Numbered from the stretch's first letter, positions 10,853-19,390 are shown. The stretch is DNA of 64,000 nt from Martelella mediterranea DSM 17316 (GCF_002043005.1 NZ_CP020330.1:1561001-1625000), one strand, 5' to 3'. Made by a program: numbers and translations. The notes: generated by a model from the letters alone, not told the origin.

Positions 10853-12253
10853 ATGCCAACCGTGCCTGATCGAAACTTCCGAAACAGAGGGGCCGCCAGG
10901 CTCAGCATGGGCGCGCTTGCGGGCGTCGGGCTGGCGCTTGCCGGGTGCGCCTCCCAGCAATTGCAGCAAACCGCCCAGCAGATCGACCTGATGGAGCAGG
11001 AACTCAGCGCGCAGCCGCCCGAACCGCCGGCCGACGGATCGGTGCTGGGGCCCACTGAACTTCTGGTGAGCGCGGAAAGCGCCGGCAAGGATTTCATGCG
11101 CGCCCGCATCAGTCGCGCGCGGGCGATGCTCGAACTCGACAAGGTCAAATCCGCGCGACTGCCGCGCATCAGCGCCGAGGCGCGCCAGATTGCCACCTAT
11201 ACCGGCGATGATCTCGGGGATGTGGCCGGGACTTCGAATATCGTGCTCGGCGTCAACTGGGACATCTCGAAGGCCTTGCTCCGCCTCGATCAGCCCTCGG
11301 TCGAGGTCGCCGGCCGGCTGATCCCGGTTCAATACCAGATCGCCCAGCGCACCGCGACGTCCAACCTGCTCAACACCTACAATGAATATACGACCCTCGA
11401 TTTCAGGCATAAAAATGCCGTGTTGAAGGAAAAGGGGCTTGCCTGCCGGGCCGGCGATGTCGAGGCGGAGGTCGCGAACGAAGAGGCCACGCAACGAGAG
11501 TTGAAAGCGCTCAAGGCGCAGGTCGTCGCCGCCCGGCGCGAGGCTGACGCGGTGTCGCGATTGCTCGCCTCGAAACGGGATGAATTGCTGGGCCTTGCGG
11601 GTCTTGCCGAGGGCGGCTATCGCGTGGCCCCGGAGCGTTCCGTGCTGTCTTCGCTTTCGGGCTTTGGGTCGATGAAGAGCGACGATGCGGAGGCCTGTTT
11701 CGCAAGCTCCGGCAAGAAGCGCCTGGAGGATCTGCTCGTTGAAGCCTCGGCCGCGCAGCTCGATCTCGCCCGGCAATCGCGTTTCACCAAGCTGAAAACT
11801 TCGATCCCCAGTTTCATGACCCAGACCGGCGGCCTGAACCTCCAGTTCCTGGTATCCTATGTCCTGCCGCTGATCGATGAAGGCGATGCGCTGCGCATGA
11901 CGCAGAATGCCCGGCTGACGCTTATGGAGACGATCCTGAGCGCGCGCGACAACCGACGCGACTTCATGAACGACTTCAACGCCCTGAAGCTCGGCATCGC
12001 CGCCGCCGAAAGCGACCTCGCCGCGGCGAACGCAGCGCTGGTGCGGGCGGAGAACCAGTTGCAGAACGCCGATGAGGCGGCGCATTGCGGCGAGAGTGTC
12101 GATGTCGAGAAGGCGAAAACCGCCGTCGCGGCCGCGAAATTCAAGATCGACATGCTAAAGAGCCGCCTCCTGCTGCTCTGTGCCCCGCTGGGCGAGAAGA
12201 CAGCCGGGGAGACGGGTGCGGCTCAGCTTGCCGGGATGCGAAGCGGGAAGTGA
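10853..12253 (+). CDS. TolC-like outer-membrane lipoprotein
   Basis: About 466 residues. An N-terminal basic stretch and hydrophobic segment end in the lipobox LAGC, giving a lipidated Cys after cleavage. The body is long alpha-helical/coiled-coil with two halves (about residues 70-260 and 275-455), like outer-membrane efflux proteins that form the periplasmic tunnel. No fusion protein or pump gene is adjacent. The start is uncertain: ATG at 10853 is used; 10823 and 10907 are also in frame. Confidence 0.7.
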   Translation: MPTVPDRNFRNRGAARLSMGALAGVGLALAGCASQQLQQTAQQIDLMEQELSAQPPEPPADGSVLGPTELLVSAESAGKDFMRARISRARAMLELDKVKSARLPRISAEARQIATYTGDDLGDVAGTSNIVLGVNWDISKALLRLDQPSVEVAGRLIPVQYQIAQRTATSNLLNTYNEYTTLDFRHKNAVLKEKGLACRAGDVEAEVANEEATQRELKALKAQVVAARREADAVSRLLASKRDELLGLAGLAEGGYRVAPERSVLSSLSGFGSMKSDDAEACFASSGKKRLEDLLVEASAAQLDLARQSRFTKLKTSIPSFMTQTGGLNLQFLVSYVLPLIDEGDALRMTQNARLTLMETILSARDNRRDFMNDFNALKLGIAAAESDLAAANAALVRAENQLQNADEAAHCGESVDVEKAKTAVAAAKFKIDMLKSRLLLLCAPLGEKTAGETGAAQLAGMRSGK

Positions 12254-12305
12254 GGTTCTGCGGGCGCGCTCGGCCCGGCCGGGCCGGGAAGGGCGCAGGC
12301 TCAAA

Positions 12306-12336
12306 CGAAAAGCGGCGCCGGAGCGCCGCGTTCTTC
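12306..12336. terminator. Bidirectional terminator between the TolC-like gene and ctrA
   Basis: Arms GCGGCGC (12312-12318) and GCGCCGC (12323-12329) around CGGA are flanked by GTTCTT on one side and an A-rich ACGAAAA on the other. The hairpin can therefore terminate both convergent genes. Confidence 0.7.
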
Positions 12337-12352
12337 AGCCTTGTGAACCGCG

Positions 12353-13051
12353 TCAGGCGCGTTTCATCTCCTGCTGGTCCTGTTCGCGCAGCACATAGCC
12401 GCGGCCCCAGACGGTTTCGATGAAGTTGGTGCCGCCGGCGGCGTTGGCGAGCTTCTTGCGGAGCTTGCAGATGAAGACGTCGATGATCTTCAGTTCCGGC
12501 TCGTCCATGCCGCCATAAAGGTGGTTGAGGAACATTTCCTTGGTGAGCGTGGTGCCCTTGCGCAGCGAAAGCAGCTCAAGCATCTGATATTCCTTGCCAG
12601 TCAGGTGAACGCGCTGGCCGCCGACTTCAACGGTCTTGGCATCCACATTGACGGCGAGATCGCCGGTGGAGATGATCGATTGCGCGTGGCCTTTTGAGCG
12701 GCGCACGATGGCGTGGATGCGGGCGACCAGCTCTTCCTTGTGGAACGGCTTCGTCAGGTAGTCGTCGGCGCCGGAGCCGAAGCCGCGCACCTTGTCGTCC
12801 GTGCCGGACATGCCCGAGAGAATAAGGATTGGCGTTGCGATCTTCGAAACCCGAAGCGCCTTGAGCACTTCGTAGCCGGACATATCCGGCAGGTTGAGAT
12901 CGAGAAGGATGATGTCGTAATCGTAGATCTTGCCGAGGTCGACGCCTTCCTCGCCCAGATCCGTGGTGTACACGTTGAAGTTTTCGCTCTTCAGCATCAG
13001 CTCGATGCTTTGTGCTGTGGCGCCGTCGTCTTCGATTAAAAGAACCCGCAT
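12353..13051 (-). CDS. ctrA: Cell-cycle response regulator CtrA
   Basis: A 232-residue OmpR-type regulator. The receiver domain (1-116) has acidic pocket E7, D8, D9, phospho-acceptor D51 ([16 protein letters not shown]) and K-P at the end of strand 5 (YLTKPF). The winged-helix domain spans about 125-225 ([49 protein letters not shown] is characteristic of CtrA). CtrA-P binds TTAA-N7-TTAA sites and controls division, chemotaxis and motility genes, and in Caulobacter also represses the origin. It is phosphorylated through ChpT (9858). Confidence 0.98.
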   Translation of the reverse strand: MRVLLIEDDGATAQSIELMLKSENFNVYTTDLGEEGVDLGKIYDYDIILLDLNLPDMSGYEVLKALRVSKIATPILILSGMSGTDDKVRGFGSGADDYLTKPFHKEELVARIHAIVRRSKGHAQSIISTGDLAVNVDAKTVEVGGQRVHLTGKEYQMLELLSLRKGTTLTKEMFLNHLYGGMDEPELKIIDVFICKLRKKLANAAGGTNFIETVWGRGYVLREQDQQEMKRA

Positions 13052-13108
13052 GTCTTTCCCCTTGAACCGCCGCTATGAAAGGTCTGTTGTCGCCCCCGAC
13101 GCGATACG

Positions 13109-13416
13109 GACTCAGTGATGACCTGATTTGGAAGCTGCCATCTAATGGTTAACAAATTCTGATTCTTTTTGGCAAGACAGCCAGAAGATATTAATGAACA
13201 TTAGAATGGCGTTGATTTCATTGAACTTTTTTAATCTCAAAAGCCGATAAAAAAGATTAACCAAAACTGCTAAGTGACTCATCTGACTCGCTAGTTTTTG
13301 TTTGAATCCGATAACGCGGTTTACCGACCCTTAAGCCCTGACGGCTATGATCGGACATGACTGTAAACGAAAGGTTACCGCGATTTCGATTTCGTTAATC
13401 ATTTTTGGCGCGAATC
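13109..13416. promoter_or_regulatory. ctrA-fliJ intergenic region: six GANTC sites and CtrA-like boxes
   Basis: The 419-base divergent intergenic region (13052-13470) is AT-rich compared with its neighbours. GANTC, the CcrM methylation motif, occurs at 13109, 13161, 13276, 13285, 13304 and 13412. A CtrA half-site reading TTAACCAT on the minus strand is at 13145-13152, about 95 bases before ctrA. TTTA-N7-TTAA at 13320-13334 faces fliJ. In Caulobacter, ctrA P1 is activated when its GANTC becomes hemimethylated behind the fork, and CtrA binds its own promoters. Confidence 0.65.
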
Positions 13417-13470
13417 AGAAACCGAGGGGGACCGATCCGCTATGCGTTCGTCAGCCGGGGAGTTTTGCGT

Positions 13471-13821
13471 ATGAAGGCACGAAACAGTCTGTTGCGTCTG
13501 AAGGCGTTTCAGGTAAAGGAAAAGAAGCGGCAGTTGCAGCAATTGCAACTCATGATGGATGAATTCGCCCGTATGTCCGGCGAGCTCATGCAGCAGATCG
13601 CCGCCGAGGAAAAGAAATCCGGGATCACCGACCCCGGCCATTTCGCATATTCGACATTCGCGAAATCGGCGCGCCAGCGGGCCGACAATCTGGCGGTCTC
13701 GGTCGCCGACCTGCGCGAGCAGCGCGACAAGGCCGAAGCCGAGCTCGCCGAGATGGAACTGGACTATGAGCGCGCCGCCGCCCTCGAGGAGCGCGATGCC
13801 GCGGGCCGCAAGCGCGCCTAA
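13471..13821 (+). CDS. fliJ: FliJ-family protein
   Basis: A 116-residue, highly charged coiled-coil protein (MKARNSLLRLKAFQVKEKKRQLQQ at the N terminus, ERAAALEERDAAGRKRA at the C terminus) with the length and heptad pattern of FliJ. FliJ is the flagellar export stalk that links the FliI ATPase ring to FlhA. GGGGA nine bases before the ATG is the ribosome site. fliI is not adjacent, so the flagellar role rests on family resemblance and on the known neighbourhood of fliJ and ctrA in alphaproteobacteria. Confidence 0.7.
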   Translation: MKARNSLLRLKAFQVKEKKRQLQQLQLMMDEFARMSGELMQQIAAEEKKSGITDPGHFAYSTFAKSARQRADNLAVSVADLREQRDKAEAELAEMELDYERAAALEERDAAGRKRA

Positions 13822-13848
13822 GGGCTAAGCCGAGGGGAACCGCTAACA

Positions 13849-13888
13849 CCAAAGGCCGCATCGCGATGATGCGGCCTTTGGCTTTTTG
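13849..13888 (+). terminator. Rho-independent terminator after fliJ
   Basis: Arms 13849-13862 and 13868-13881 (AAAGGCCGCATC core) pair perfectly around a 5-base loop and are followed by CTTTTTG. Confidence 0.85.
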
Positions 13889-14174
13889 TGGGACGGACGA
13901 TTGGTATCGTGGGGTCTCGGAGGGCTTTCGCAAGTAGCCGCGGGGGCTGAAATCGGGCGGCGCCGTCATCGCTCTTTGCAGGATCGGCTTCGCGGATGGC
14001 CGGTCTCCGCTCTTTCGATCGCGGCCTGGCTGATCTCGGCTAAAAGCCGGCATTGATGCGGCGACACTCCTGCCCTGCCGCGTCAAAAACGCCTTCGATG
14101 AGATGGGCCGAAAAGAAACGCGCGGGTCGTCCGGCGCCAGCCGTCACCCGCGGGACGGCGCGGTGCCGCGCCGG
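13889..14174. other. Non-coding gap between fliJ terminator and sciP
   Basis: About 286 bases between convergent genes. No reading frame with gene-like character and no clear RNA structure are seen. Confidence 0.4.
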
Positions 14175-14450
14175 TCAGTTGCGATATTGCTGGATCCGCG
14201 TCGTGCGCAGGCCGGCAAGGCCGTGATCGTCGATCGATGCCTGCCAGGAGAGGAATTCCTCCACCGTCAGGCAGTATCGCTCGCACGCTTCTTCCAGGCT
14301 CAGCAGGCCGCCGCGCACGGCCGCCACGACTTCCGCCTTGCGCCGGATCACCCAGCGCCGCGTATTGGAAGGAGGCAGGTCGGCAACGGTCAGCGGACTG
14401 CCGTCGGGACCTATGACATATTTTGCGCGAACGCGGGCTAGCTCGGTCAT
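14175..14450 (-). CDS. sciP: SciP-type CtrA inhibitor (DUF1153)
   Basis: A 91-residue HTH protein. The near-invariant core KYVIGPDGSPLTVADLPP, NTRRWVIRRKAEVVAAV and SLEEACERYCLTVEEFLSW is the DUF1153/SciP signature; Caulobacter SciP is 93 residues. SciP binds CtrA on DNA and blocks recruitment of polymerase to CtrA-activated promoters, limiting CtrA output in swarmer cells. The start MTELARVRAK is chosen by alignment with the family; an in-frame ATG seven codons upstream is less likely. Confidence 0.93.
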   Translation of the reverse strand: MTELARVRAKYVIGPDGSPLTVADLPPSNTRRWVIRRKAEVVAAVRGGLLSLEEACERYCLTVEEFLSWQASIDDHGLAGLRTTRIQQYRN

Positions 14451-14466
14451 CGTACTCTCTACAAAA

Positions 14467-14538
14467 CTCACAACCTACGCTCACAACCTAGCGCCACACT
14501 TTTAAAATTTGCCTAAGGCAAGTGTAACGCTCTGGTAA
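14467..14538 (-). promoter_or_regulatory. sciP upstream region with direct repeats and a TTAC-N7-TTAC box
   Basis: Two identical 11-base units, CTCACAACCTA on the plus strand (14467-14477 and 14480-14490), lie 17-40 bases before sciP. Further up, the minus strand reads TTAC-N7-TTAC (14538-14524), a two-mismatch version of the CtrA box. In Caulobacter, sciP is activated by CtrA. Binding here is inferred. Confidence 0.4.
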
Positions 14539-14757
14539 CCAGCTTTTCCGGCTTTCATGCGGGCGATGTCGGAAAGGAGAATTTGCATGGGCGAAGGCGC
14601 GCGAATGCATCCATCGCGAGAACCGGCGGCCCGGCGGCAGGGATGGTATCCAGAGGGACATGCCAGTCACGAGCTGGGCAGATCGGGCAGGAGATGGGAT
14701 CGCGGCGCTGATCTTCAGCGTCAAGGATCCATAAAAATTTGATTTTCCTGGGAAAAC
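14539..14757. other. Non-coding gap between sciP promoter and tRNA-Gly
   Basis: With the sciP promoter region, 14451-14757 is a 307-base stretch without a gene. This part shows no convincing coding potential, and no integrase or direct repeat of the tRNA 3' end is seen. Confidence 0.4.
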
Positions 14758-14832
14758 TGGAGCGGGCGAAGGGATTCGAACCCTCGACCCCAACCTTGGC
14801 AAGGTTGTGCTCTACCCCTGAGCTACACCCGC
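14758..14832 (-). tRNA. tRNA-Gly (GCC anticodon)
   Basis: A 75-nt cloverleaf on the minus strand. The acceptor GCGGGTG pairs with CGCCCGC and is followed by T and an encoded CCA. The T loop reads GGTTCGAATCC, and the anticodon loop TTGCCAA (anticodon bases at 14798-14800) decodes GGC and GGT. Confidence 0.97.
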
Positions 14833-15183
14833 TCATAAAACCCGGCCGGGGGTAGTTCTCAGGCCGGATATGTCGTCTCGGCGACGACGAGGGCGTATAT
14901 GGCCCAAGCGGATTTCAAATGCAACAGAGAAATTACGGGAATGGCGCATTTTTTTGCTTGGTCGGCAAAAGCTCTGTATTTCAGTATTTTAGCCGAATTG
15001 CGATACGCCCGCGAACATTGGCAAAGAGCATCGGCGCCTGCTGAATGAAGCGGGGAAGGCGGGCAAGTCGGGCTGCCGGGCCATTGGTGCGGCGACCATT
15101 GCCGCGTCAACCGGCGCGACGGAGTTGCATTGACCGCCGTTTGGTGTTGAAACAGGCGTCAATTCGAAACCGGAACGGCCCTG
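14833..15183. other. Non-coding gap upstream of the deacylase gene
   Basis: About 350 bases between divergent tRNA-Gly and the deacylase. An AT-richer patch around 14920-15000 may hold promoters; no defined element is visible. Confidence 0.35.
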
Positions 15184-15681
15184 ATGACCAAGACCTCCGA
15201 CGACGTGTTCGCCTTTCTCGACGGACTCGGCATCTCCTATCAGAATCACGAGCATCGGCCAGTGTTCACCGTGGCCGAAGGCGATGACCTGCGCGAAAAG
15301 ATCCCCGGCGGCCACACCAAGAACCTGTTCGTGAAGGACAAGAAGAGCCGGTATTTCCTGCTGACGGTGGAAGAGTACGCAACCGTCGACCTGAAGACGG
15401 TGCATACGCTGATCGGGGCGTCGGGACGGGTCTCCTTCGGCAGGCCGGACGCGTTGATGGATTATCTCGGGGTCGAGCCCGGCTCGGTGACGGCGCTTGG
15501 CGCCATCAATGACGAGGAGCGCCAGGTCACGTTCATTCTCGATGAGAGCCTGATGGAGAACGAGATCATCAACTGCCATCCCTTGCGCAACACCGCCACG
15601 ACCTCGATCGGGCGCGATGATCTGTTAAGCTTCATCCGGGCTACAGGGCATGAGCCGGTTGTCTTGAAAGTAACGGTGTGA
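15184..15681 (+). CDS. YbaK/ProX-family tRNA editing deacylase (ProXp-ala/PrdX-like)
   Basis: A 165-residue single-domain deacylase that hydrolyses mischarged aminoacyl-tRNA in trans. The signature GHTKNLFVKDKKSRYFLL (around residues 45-62) carries the catalytic Lys of the family, with GxxPGSVTALG and HPLRNTATTSI further on. The arrangement fits PrdX/ProXp-ala, which clears Ala-tRNA-Pro. A second, different YbaK-like deacylase is encoded at 44431-44901. Confidence 0.88.
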   Translation: MTKTSDDVFAFLDGLGISYQNHEHRPVFTVAEGDDLREKIPGGHTKNLFVKDKKSRYFLLTVEEYATVDLKTVHTLIGASGRVSFGRPDALMDYLGVEPGSVTALGAINDEERQVTFILDESLMENEIINCHPLRNTATTSIGRDDLLSFIRATGHEPVVLKVTV

Positions 15682-15736
15682 CACACGATCTTAAATCCAA
15701 CAGAGACGGGGCCTCGAAGGCCATACGGAGAGAGTG

Positions 15737-16711
15737 ATGAGCGGATTTGACAACCCCTATGGCGGTTCCTTCGGCGGCCAGATGAATGTTTCGGCCGATG
15801 GCGCCGTCAATGGCGCCACGCCGCCCGGCGGGCTGATCAAGGACACGACCACCGCCGCATTCGGCAAGGATGTGATCGAGGAATCGAAGGCCCAACCGGT
15901 GCTGGTGGATTTCTGGGCACCTTGGTGCGGCCCATGCAAGCAGCTCGGTCCGGTGCTGGAAAAGGCGGTCACGGCCGCCGGCGGCAAGGTCAAGCTGGTG
16001 AAGATGAATATCGACGAGCACCCGTCGATCGCCGGCCAGCTCGGCATTCAGTCGATCCCGGCCGTCATCGCGTTTTCCGCGGGCCAGCCGGTGGATGGCT
16101 TCATGGGTGCGGTTCCGGAAAGCCAGGTCAATGAGTTCATCGCCAAGCTTTCCCAGAACAGCCCGTCCGAGCAGGACCGCAAGGCCGAGATCGCCGAGGC
16201 GCTGGACCAGGCCGAGCAAATGCTCGCGGATGGCAAGCTGCAGGAGGCCGGCCAGCTTTTTGCCGCGGTGATGCAGGCCGACCCGGAAAACCCGAAGGCG
16301 CTTGCCGGGATCGGGCGCTGCATGGTTGCCGCCGGCCAGCTCGACCGCGCCCGCCAGGTGCTGGAACAGGTGCCGGAGGAGTTGCGCGAGGATGACGCCA
16401 TCAAAGCGCTCGTCACCAAGATCGAGCAGATCGAGGAGGCGCGCAAGTTCGGCGATCCCGCGGCCCTGGAACATGCTTTGGCCCAGAACCCGGACGATCA
16501 CGAGGCGCGCATGAAGCTCGCCAAGGTGCTGAATGCCGAGGGCAAGCGCGAGGCGGCTGCCGAGCAGCTTCTGATTATCATGCGCCGGGACCGCGAATTC
16601 GACGATGATGGCGCGCGCCGCCAGTTGATCGCGTTTTTCGAGGCCTGGGGGCCGAAGGATCCGGCCACGATTGCAGCCCGTCGCAGGCTTTCGACCATCC
16701 TTTTCTCGTAA
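15737..16711 (+). CDS. cnoX: Thioredoxin-TPR co-chaperone (CnoX/YbbN family)
   Basis: A 324-residue protein. A thioredoxin domain at about residues 38-145 carries active-site WCGPC (63-67), and a TPR-like helical domain at about 150-324 has CnoX/YbbN repeats (AGQLFAAVMQADPENPKALAGIGRCMVAAGQLDRARQVL). It protects substrates and hands them to GroEL or DnaK. Unlike E. coli CnoX, both cysteines are kept, so redox activity is likely. GTG at 15734 abuts the ATG at 15737; ATG is preferred. It is 14 bases from the next gene. Confidence 0.9.
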   Translation: MSGFDNPYGGSFGGQMNVSADGAVNGATPPGGLIKDTTTAAFGKDVIEESKAQPVLVDFWAPWCGPCKQLGPVLEKAVTAAGGKVKLVKMNIDEHPSIAGQLGIQSIPAVIAFSAGQPVDGFMGAVPESQVNEFIAKLSQNSPSEQDRKAEIAEALDQAEQMLADGKLQEAGQLFAAVMQADPENPKALAGIGRCMVAAGQLDRARQVLEQVPEELREDDAIKALVTKIEQIEEARKFGDPAALEHALAQNPDDHEARMKLAKVLNAEGKREAAAEQLLIIMRRDREFDDDGARRQLIAFFEAWGPKDPATIAARRRLSTILFS

Positions 16712-16725
16712 GGGACCAGACCACC

Positions 16726-17391
16726 ATGCAGGTTGGCAATGCCCGTTATCTGACCGCCAAGGATCTGCCGGAGAGCGCTCCGGTGTTTCCGCTGACGGGC
16801 GGGCTGTTGCTGCCGCACGGGCAATTGCCGCTCAACATTTTCGAGCCGCGCTATATCGCCATGGTCGATCATGCGATCGCGGGCAACCGGCTGATCGTCA
16901 TGGCCCAGCCCGCCCGCCACGACGAGACGCTTTCGGTTACCGACGATACGCCGGTTTCCAATATCGGATGCCTCGGCCGGATCACCTCGTTCGCCGAAAC
17001 CGGCGACGGGCGGTACCTGGTGGCGCTGGCCGGCATTTGCCGGGTGCGGCTGATCGATGAGGTGAAAACGACGCGGCCGTTCCGCAGCTTCACCATCGCG
17101 CCGTTCCTGGGCGATCTCAAAATCGAAGGGCAGGATGACGGCGTCGACCGGGCGGGCCTGATCCGGGCGTTCCGAGCCTATCTCGATTCCGAGGGGCTGG
17201 AAACCGAGTGGGATCATATCGAGCAGGCCAGCAATCTCACCCTCGTCAATTCGCTGTCGATGATGGCGCCCTTCGGCCCCGCGGAAAAACAGGCCTTGCT
17301 GGAAGCGCCCGATCTCAGGGCGCGGGCGGCGCTGTTCATCGCGATTATCGAATTCGCGCTTGCCGGCGACCCCGGCGATCGTCTGCAATAG
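16726..17391 (+). CDS. Lon N-terminal (substrate-binding) domain protein
   Basis: A 221-residue stand-alone LON domain: VFPLTGGLLLPHGQLPLNIFEPRYIAMV at the N terminus, GCLGRI in the middle, and a helical tail. It has no AAA+ or protease domain, so it is not a protease. It may act as an adaptor, but no partner is established. It lies in a tight run cnoX - this gene - Trm112-like gene (gaps of 14 and 9 bases), very likely one transcript. Confidence 0.88.
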   Translation: MQVGNARYLTAKDLPESAPVFPLTGGLLLPHGQLPLNIFEPRYIAMVDHAIAGNRLIVMAQPARHDETLSVTDDTPVSNIGCLGRITSFAETGDGRYLVALAGICRVRLIDEVKTTRPFRSFTIAPFLGDLKIEGQDDGVDRAGLIRAFRAYLDSEGLETEWDHIEQASNLTLVNSLSMMAPFGPAEKQALLEAPDLRARAALFIAIIEFALAGDPGDRLQ

Positions 17392-17400
17392 GGGCGAACC

Positions 17401-17589
17401 ATGATCGCCAGGGAAGCCGGGATCGATCCCAAAATGCTCGAACTTCTGGTCTGCCCGCTGACCAAGGGACGGCTTTCCTATGATGACGAACGGCAGGAGC
17501 TCGTTTCGGAGAAGGCGAAGCTCGCCTATCCCATCCGCGATGGCGTGCCGATCATGCTGGCCTCCGAGGCGCGTCCGCTTGAGGACTGA
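17401..17589 (+). CDS. Trm112-family small protein (UPF0434)
   Basis: A 62-residue protein with [16 protein letters not shown] and [12 protein letters not shown], the Trm112/UPF0434 fold. Only one of the usual zinc-knuckle cysteines (C18) is present, as in many bacterial members. Trm112 activates methyltransferases in eukaryotes and archaea; the bacterial role is not established. Last gene of the cnoX run. Confidence 0.88.
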   Translation: MIAREAGIDPKMLELLVCPLTKGRLSYDDERQELVSEKAKLAYPIRDGVPIMLASEARPLED

Positions 17590-17843
17590 CACCGCCCGAT
17601 CTCGCCCACTTGCTGGCGGCAATCCGCTGATCTAGTCTTCGCTTTATTAGGGGAATGTGCACGGCAAACCGGAAATGGTTTCATTCCGTAAAGATTTGCG
17701 GATTAACGTGCATCAAAGGCGGGCCGGCGCAGGCCTTGCGCGGGAACAGACAAGGAGCATGGCGCGGGGTGCCGGACTATGCTCCGGAAGCATTGGATTG
17801 CCCCCGTGGCGCGGCCGGGCGGGCGGTTCAGGACGGAGAACGG

Positions 17844-18428
17844 ATGTCGCGTGTCATCATGCAATCGCCTGCGGGGGACGAGTTTTATCCGGTCCGGGTG
17901 GAGCGGTCCTATTTCAAGCGCGGCGACGCAATCGTGGAGGGCGATCCGCTCTACGATCTGGCGACCGCCAATGGGCGGCAGTTGCAGATCCGCGCAACCC
18001 ATGGCGGCCGCGCGGTGTCGCCGCCCTTCGAGGCCGGCGACTTCCTGAACGCGCCGGAAAGCCTTCTCGAGATCGAAACCGGATTTCACCAGCGCGCGCG
18101 GCCAGACCCGCAGCCGGTCAAGGCGCCTGCGGTTCCCGCGTGGGATGATGATGTTGACGACGAAGTGTGGGATGCCTCGGCGGTCCACCAGAGGCCGAAG
18201 CGGGATCCGCGCAAGGTTCTGCTATGGCTCGGCGGGGGCGTCATCGCCGCTCTGCTTGTCTGCGTGGCGGGCTGGTTCGCGCTGTCCTACATGCCGCTTG
18301 CGACAGACAGCGCGGAGACCGGCGGCTATTACGGCGCGCGCGCCGGGCTTCAGCCGCTCGGGGGCAAGCGCCGGTTTTTCGTGTCCGATGAACAGCAGGA
18401 AAGGTTCGAGCTATGGCTCGGTTCTTGA
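17844..18428 (+). CDS. Membrane protein with a lipoyl/biotinyl-like N-terminal domain
   Basis: A 194-residue protein. Residues about 12-80 (VERSYFKRGDAIVEGDPLYDLATANGRQ and so on) resemble the barrel-sandwich fold of biotinyl/lipoyl domains, but without the modified Lys motif. One transmembrane helix is at about 125-146 (VLLWLGGGVIAALLVCVAGWFALSYM). First gene of a three-gene unit: its end overlaps the next gene by 16 bases. The ribosome site GGACGGAG precedes ATG 17844. Function unknown. Confidence 0.7.
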   Translation: MSRVIMQSPAGDEFYPVRVERSYFKRGDAIVEGDPLYDLATANGRQLQIRATHGGRAVSPPFEAGDFLNAPESLLEIETGFHQRARPDPQPVKAPAVPAWDDDVDDEVWDASAVHQRPKRDPRKVLLWLGGGVIAALLVCVAGWFALSYMPLATDSAETGGYYGARAGLQPLGGKRRFFVSDEQQERFELWLGS

Positions 18429-19390
18429 CGTCTCTTTTCCTGGGATGGCTTGCGCTGCTGCTGCCGGCTGCGGCGGGGGCTGACGGCAATCGTCTGGTGG
18501 AGGCACGGGGGCAGAGCTACAGCGCCAGCTTCACCGCGCCCACGGCGGATGAGCCTTCGACAAGCGTTCTCATCTGGGACGCGGATCTGCACATGGCGCT
18601 GGAGAATGACGCGCCGGTGCTGACCGCGCGCTTTCGCTATGAAATCGAAGACTGGCGCTATCTGTTGCCGACATTTGGGCCGGGTGATGTGCAGGTCTGG
18701 TCGCCATCAGGCGAAACCGGCGCGCGATTGCCCGAGGAGGCGCCGCGCATCCGGCCTTCGGAGGTCGAGATGATGTTCCGGTTTTATGCGCCCGCGCAGA
18801 ATTCCTATGTCGGCGTATCGCAGCGGATCGCGACCCCCGGCGCGCCGGGCGAATGGGTCGAGAGCCCACCGTCGCGGCCCGGCTGGGACCGGACGTTTAT
18901 CTGGCTGAGCGGCATCAACAAGGATGCGTGGCTGTCGCCGGAAACGGCGCGCTCGGTCTGGCAAAGCGAGCTTCGCCCCGAAGGGGTAGAGATCGTGCAA
19001 GCGGCGTGGTCGGCTAACGAGTTGATGACGTTTCTGGCGGAAAACAACATGCGCAACCGCGCCGTGGCCGCCGCCGAGGCGGTCAACCGGCTGCTCGATG
19101 GCGTCGCGCGCAGTTTCGGCTATGAGGTGGCGGCGATGCGCGAGGATCCGCAACGCTATCTGGAGCCGGCCTTTCGCCGGGGCGTGCCGATCGCGCTTCT
19201 GCGCAAGCTCGAGCGGCTGCAAAACCTGCCGAACGGATTGAAGCAGGGCGATGCTGCCGCCTATGAACAGGCCCGCCGGGAGGCCGCCGCGATCATGGCT
19301 GCCATGGAAAGGGCGACCGATGCCGGCGAGAGGCGGGGCGCGGAACCGGGTGGGAACGGACAGCCGGCCGGGGAGGGCGCCGATGAGTAG
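18413..19390 (+). CDS. Secreted protein of unknown function
   Basis: A 325-residue protein with a signal peptide (MARFLTSLFLGWLALLLPAAAGA). A beta-rich domain follows (about 25-165, with FTAPTADEPSTSVLIWDADLHMAL) and then a helical C-terminal half rich in Arg, Ala and Glu. It overlaps its neighbours at both ends (16 and 8 bases), indicating translational coupling within one envelope operon. I do not recognise a family. Confidence 0.7.
   Translation: MARFLTSLFLGWLALLLPAAAGADGNRLVEARGQSYSASFTAPTADEPSTSVLIWDADLHMALENDAPVLTARFRYEIEDWRYLLPTFGPGDVQVWSPSGETGARLPEEAPRIRPSEVEMMFRFYAPAQNSYVGVSQRIATPGAPGEWVESPPSRPGWDRTFIWLSGINKDAWLSPETARSVWQSELRPEGVEIVQAAWSANELMTFLAENNMRNRAVAAAEAVNRLLDGVARSFGYEVAAMREDPQRYLEPAFRRGVPIALLRKLERLQNLPNGLKQGDAAAYEQARREAAAIMAAMERATDAGERRGAEPGGNGQPAGEGADE

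Noticed and set aside
14758-14832. tRNA-Gly as an integration site for a genomic island
   Set aside because: No integrase, no repeated 3' tRNA end and no foreign-looking genes on either side.
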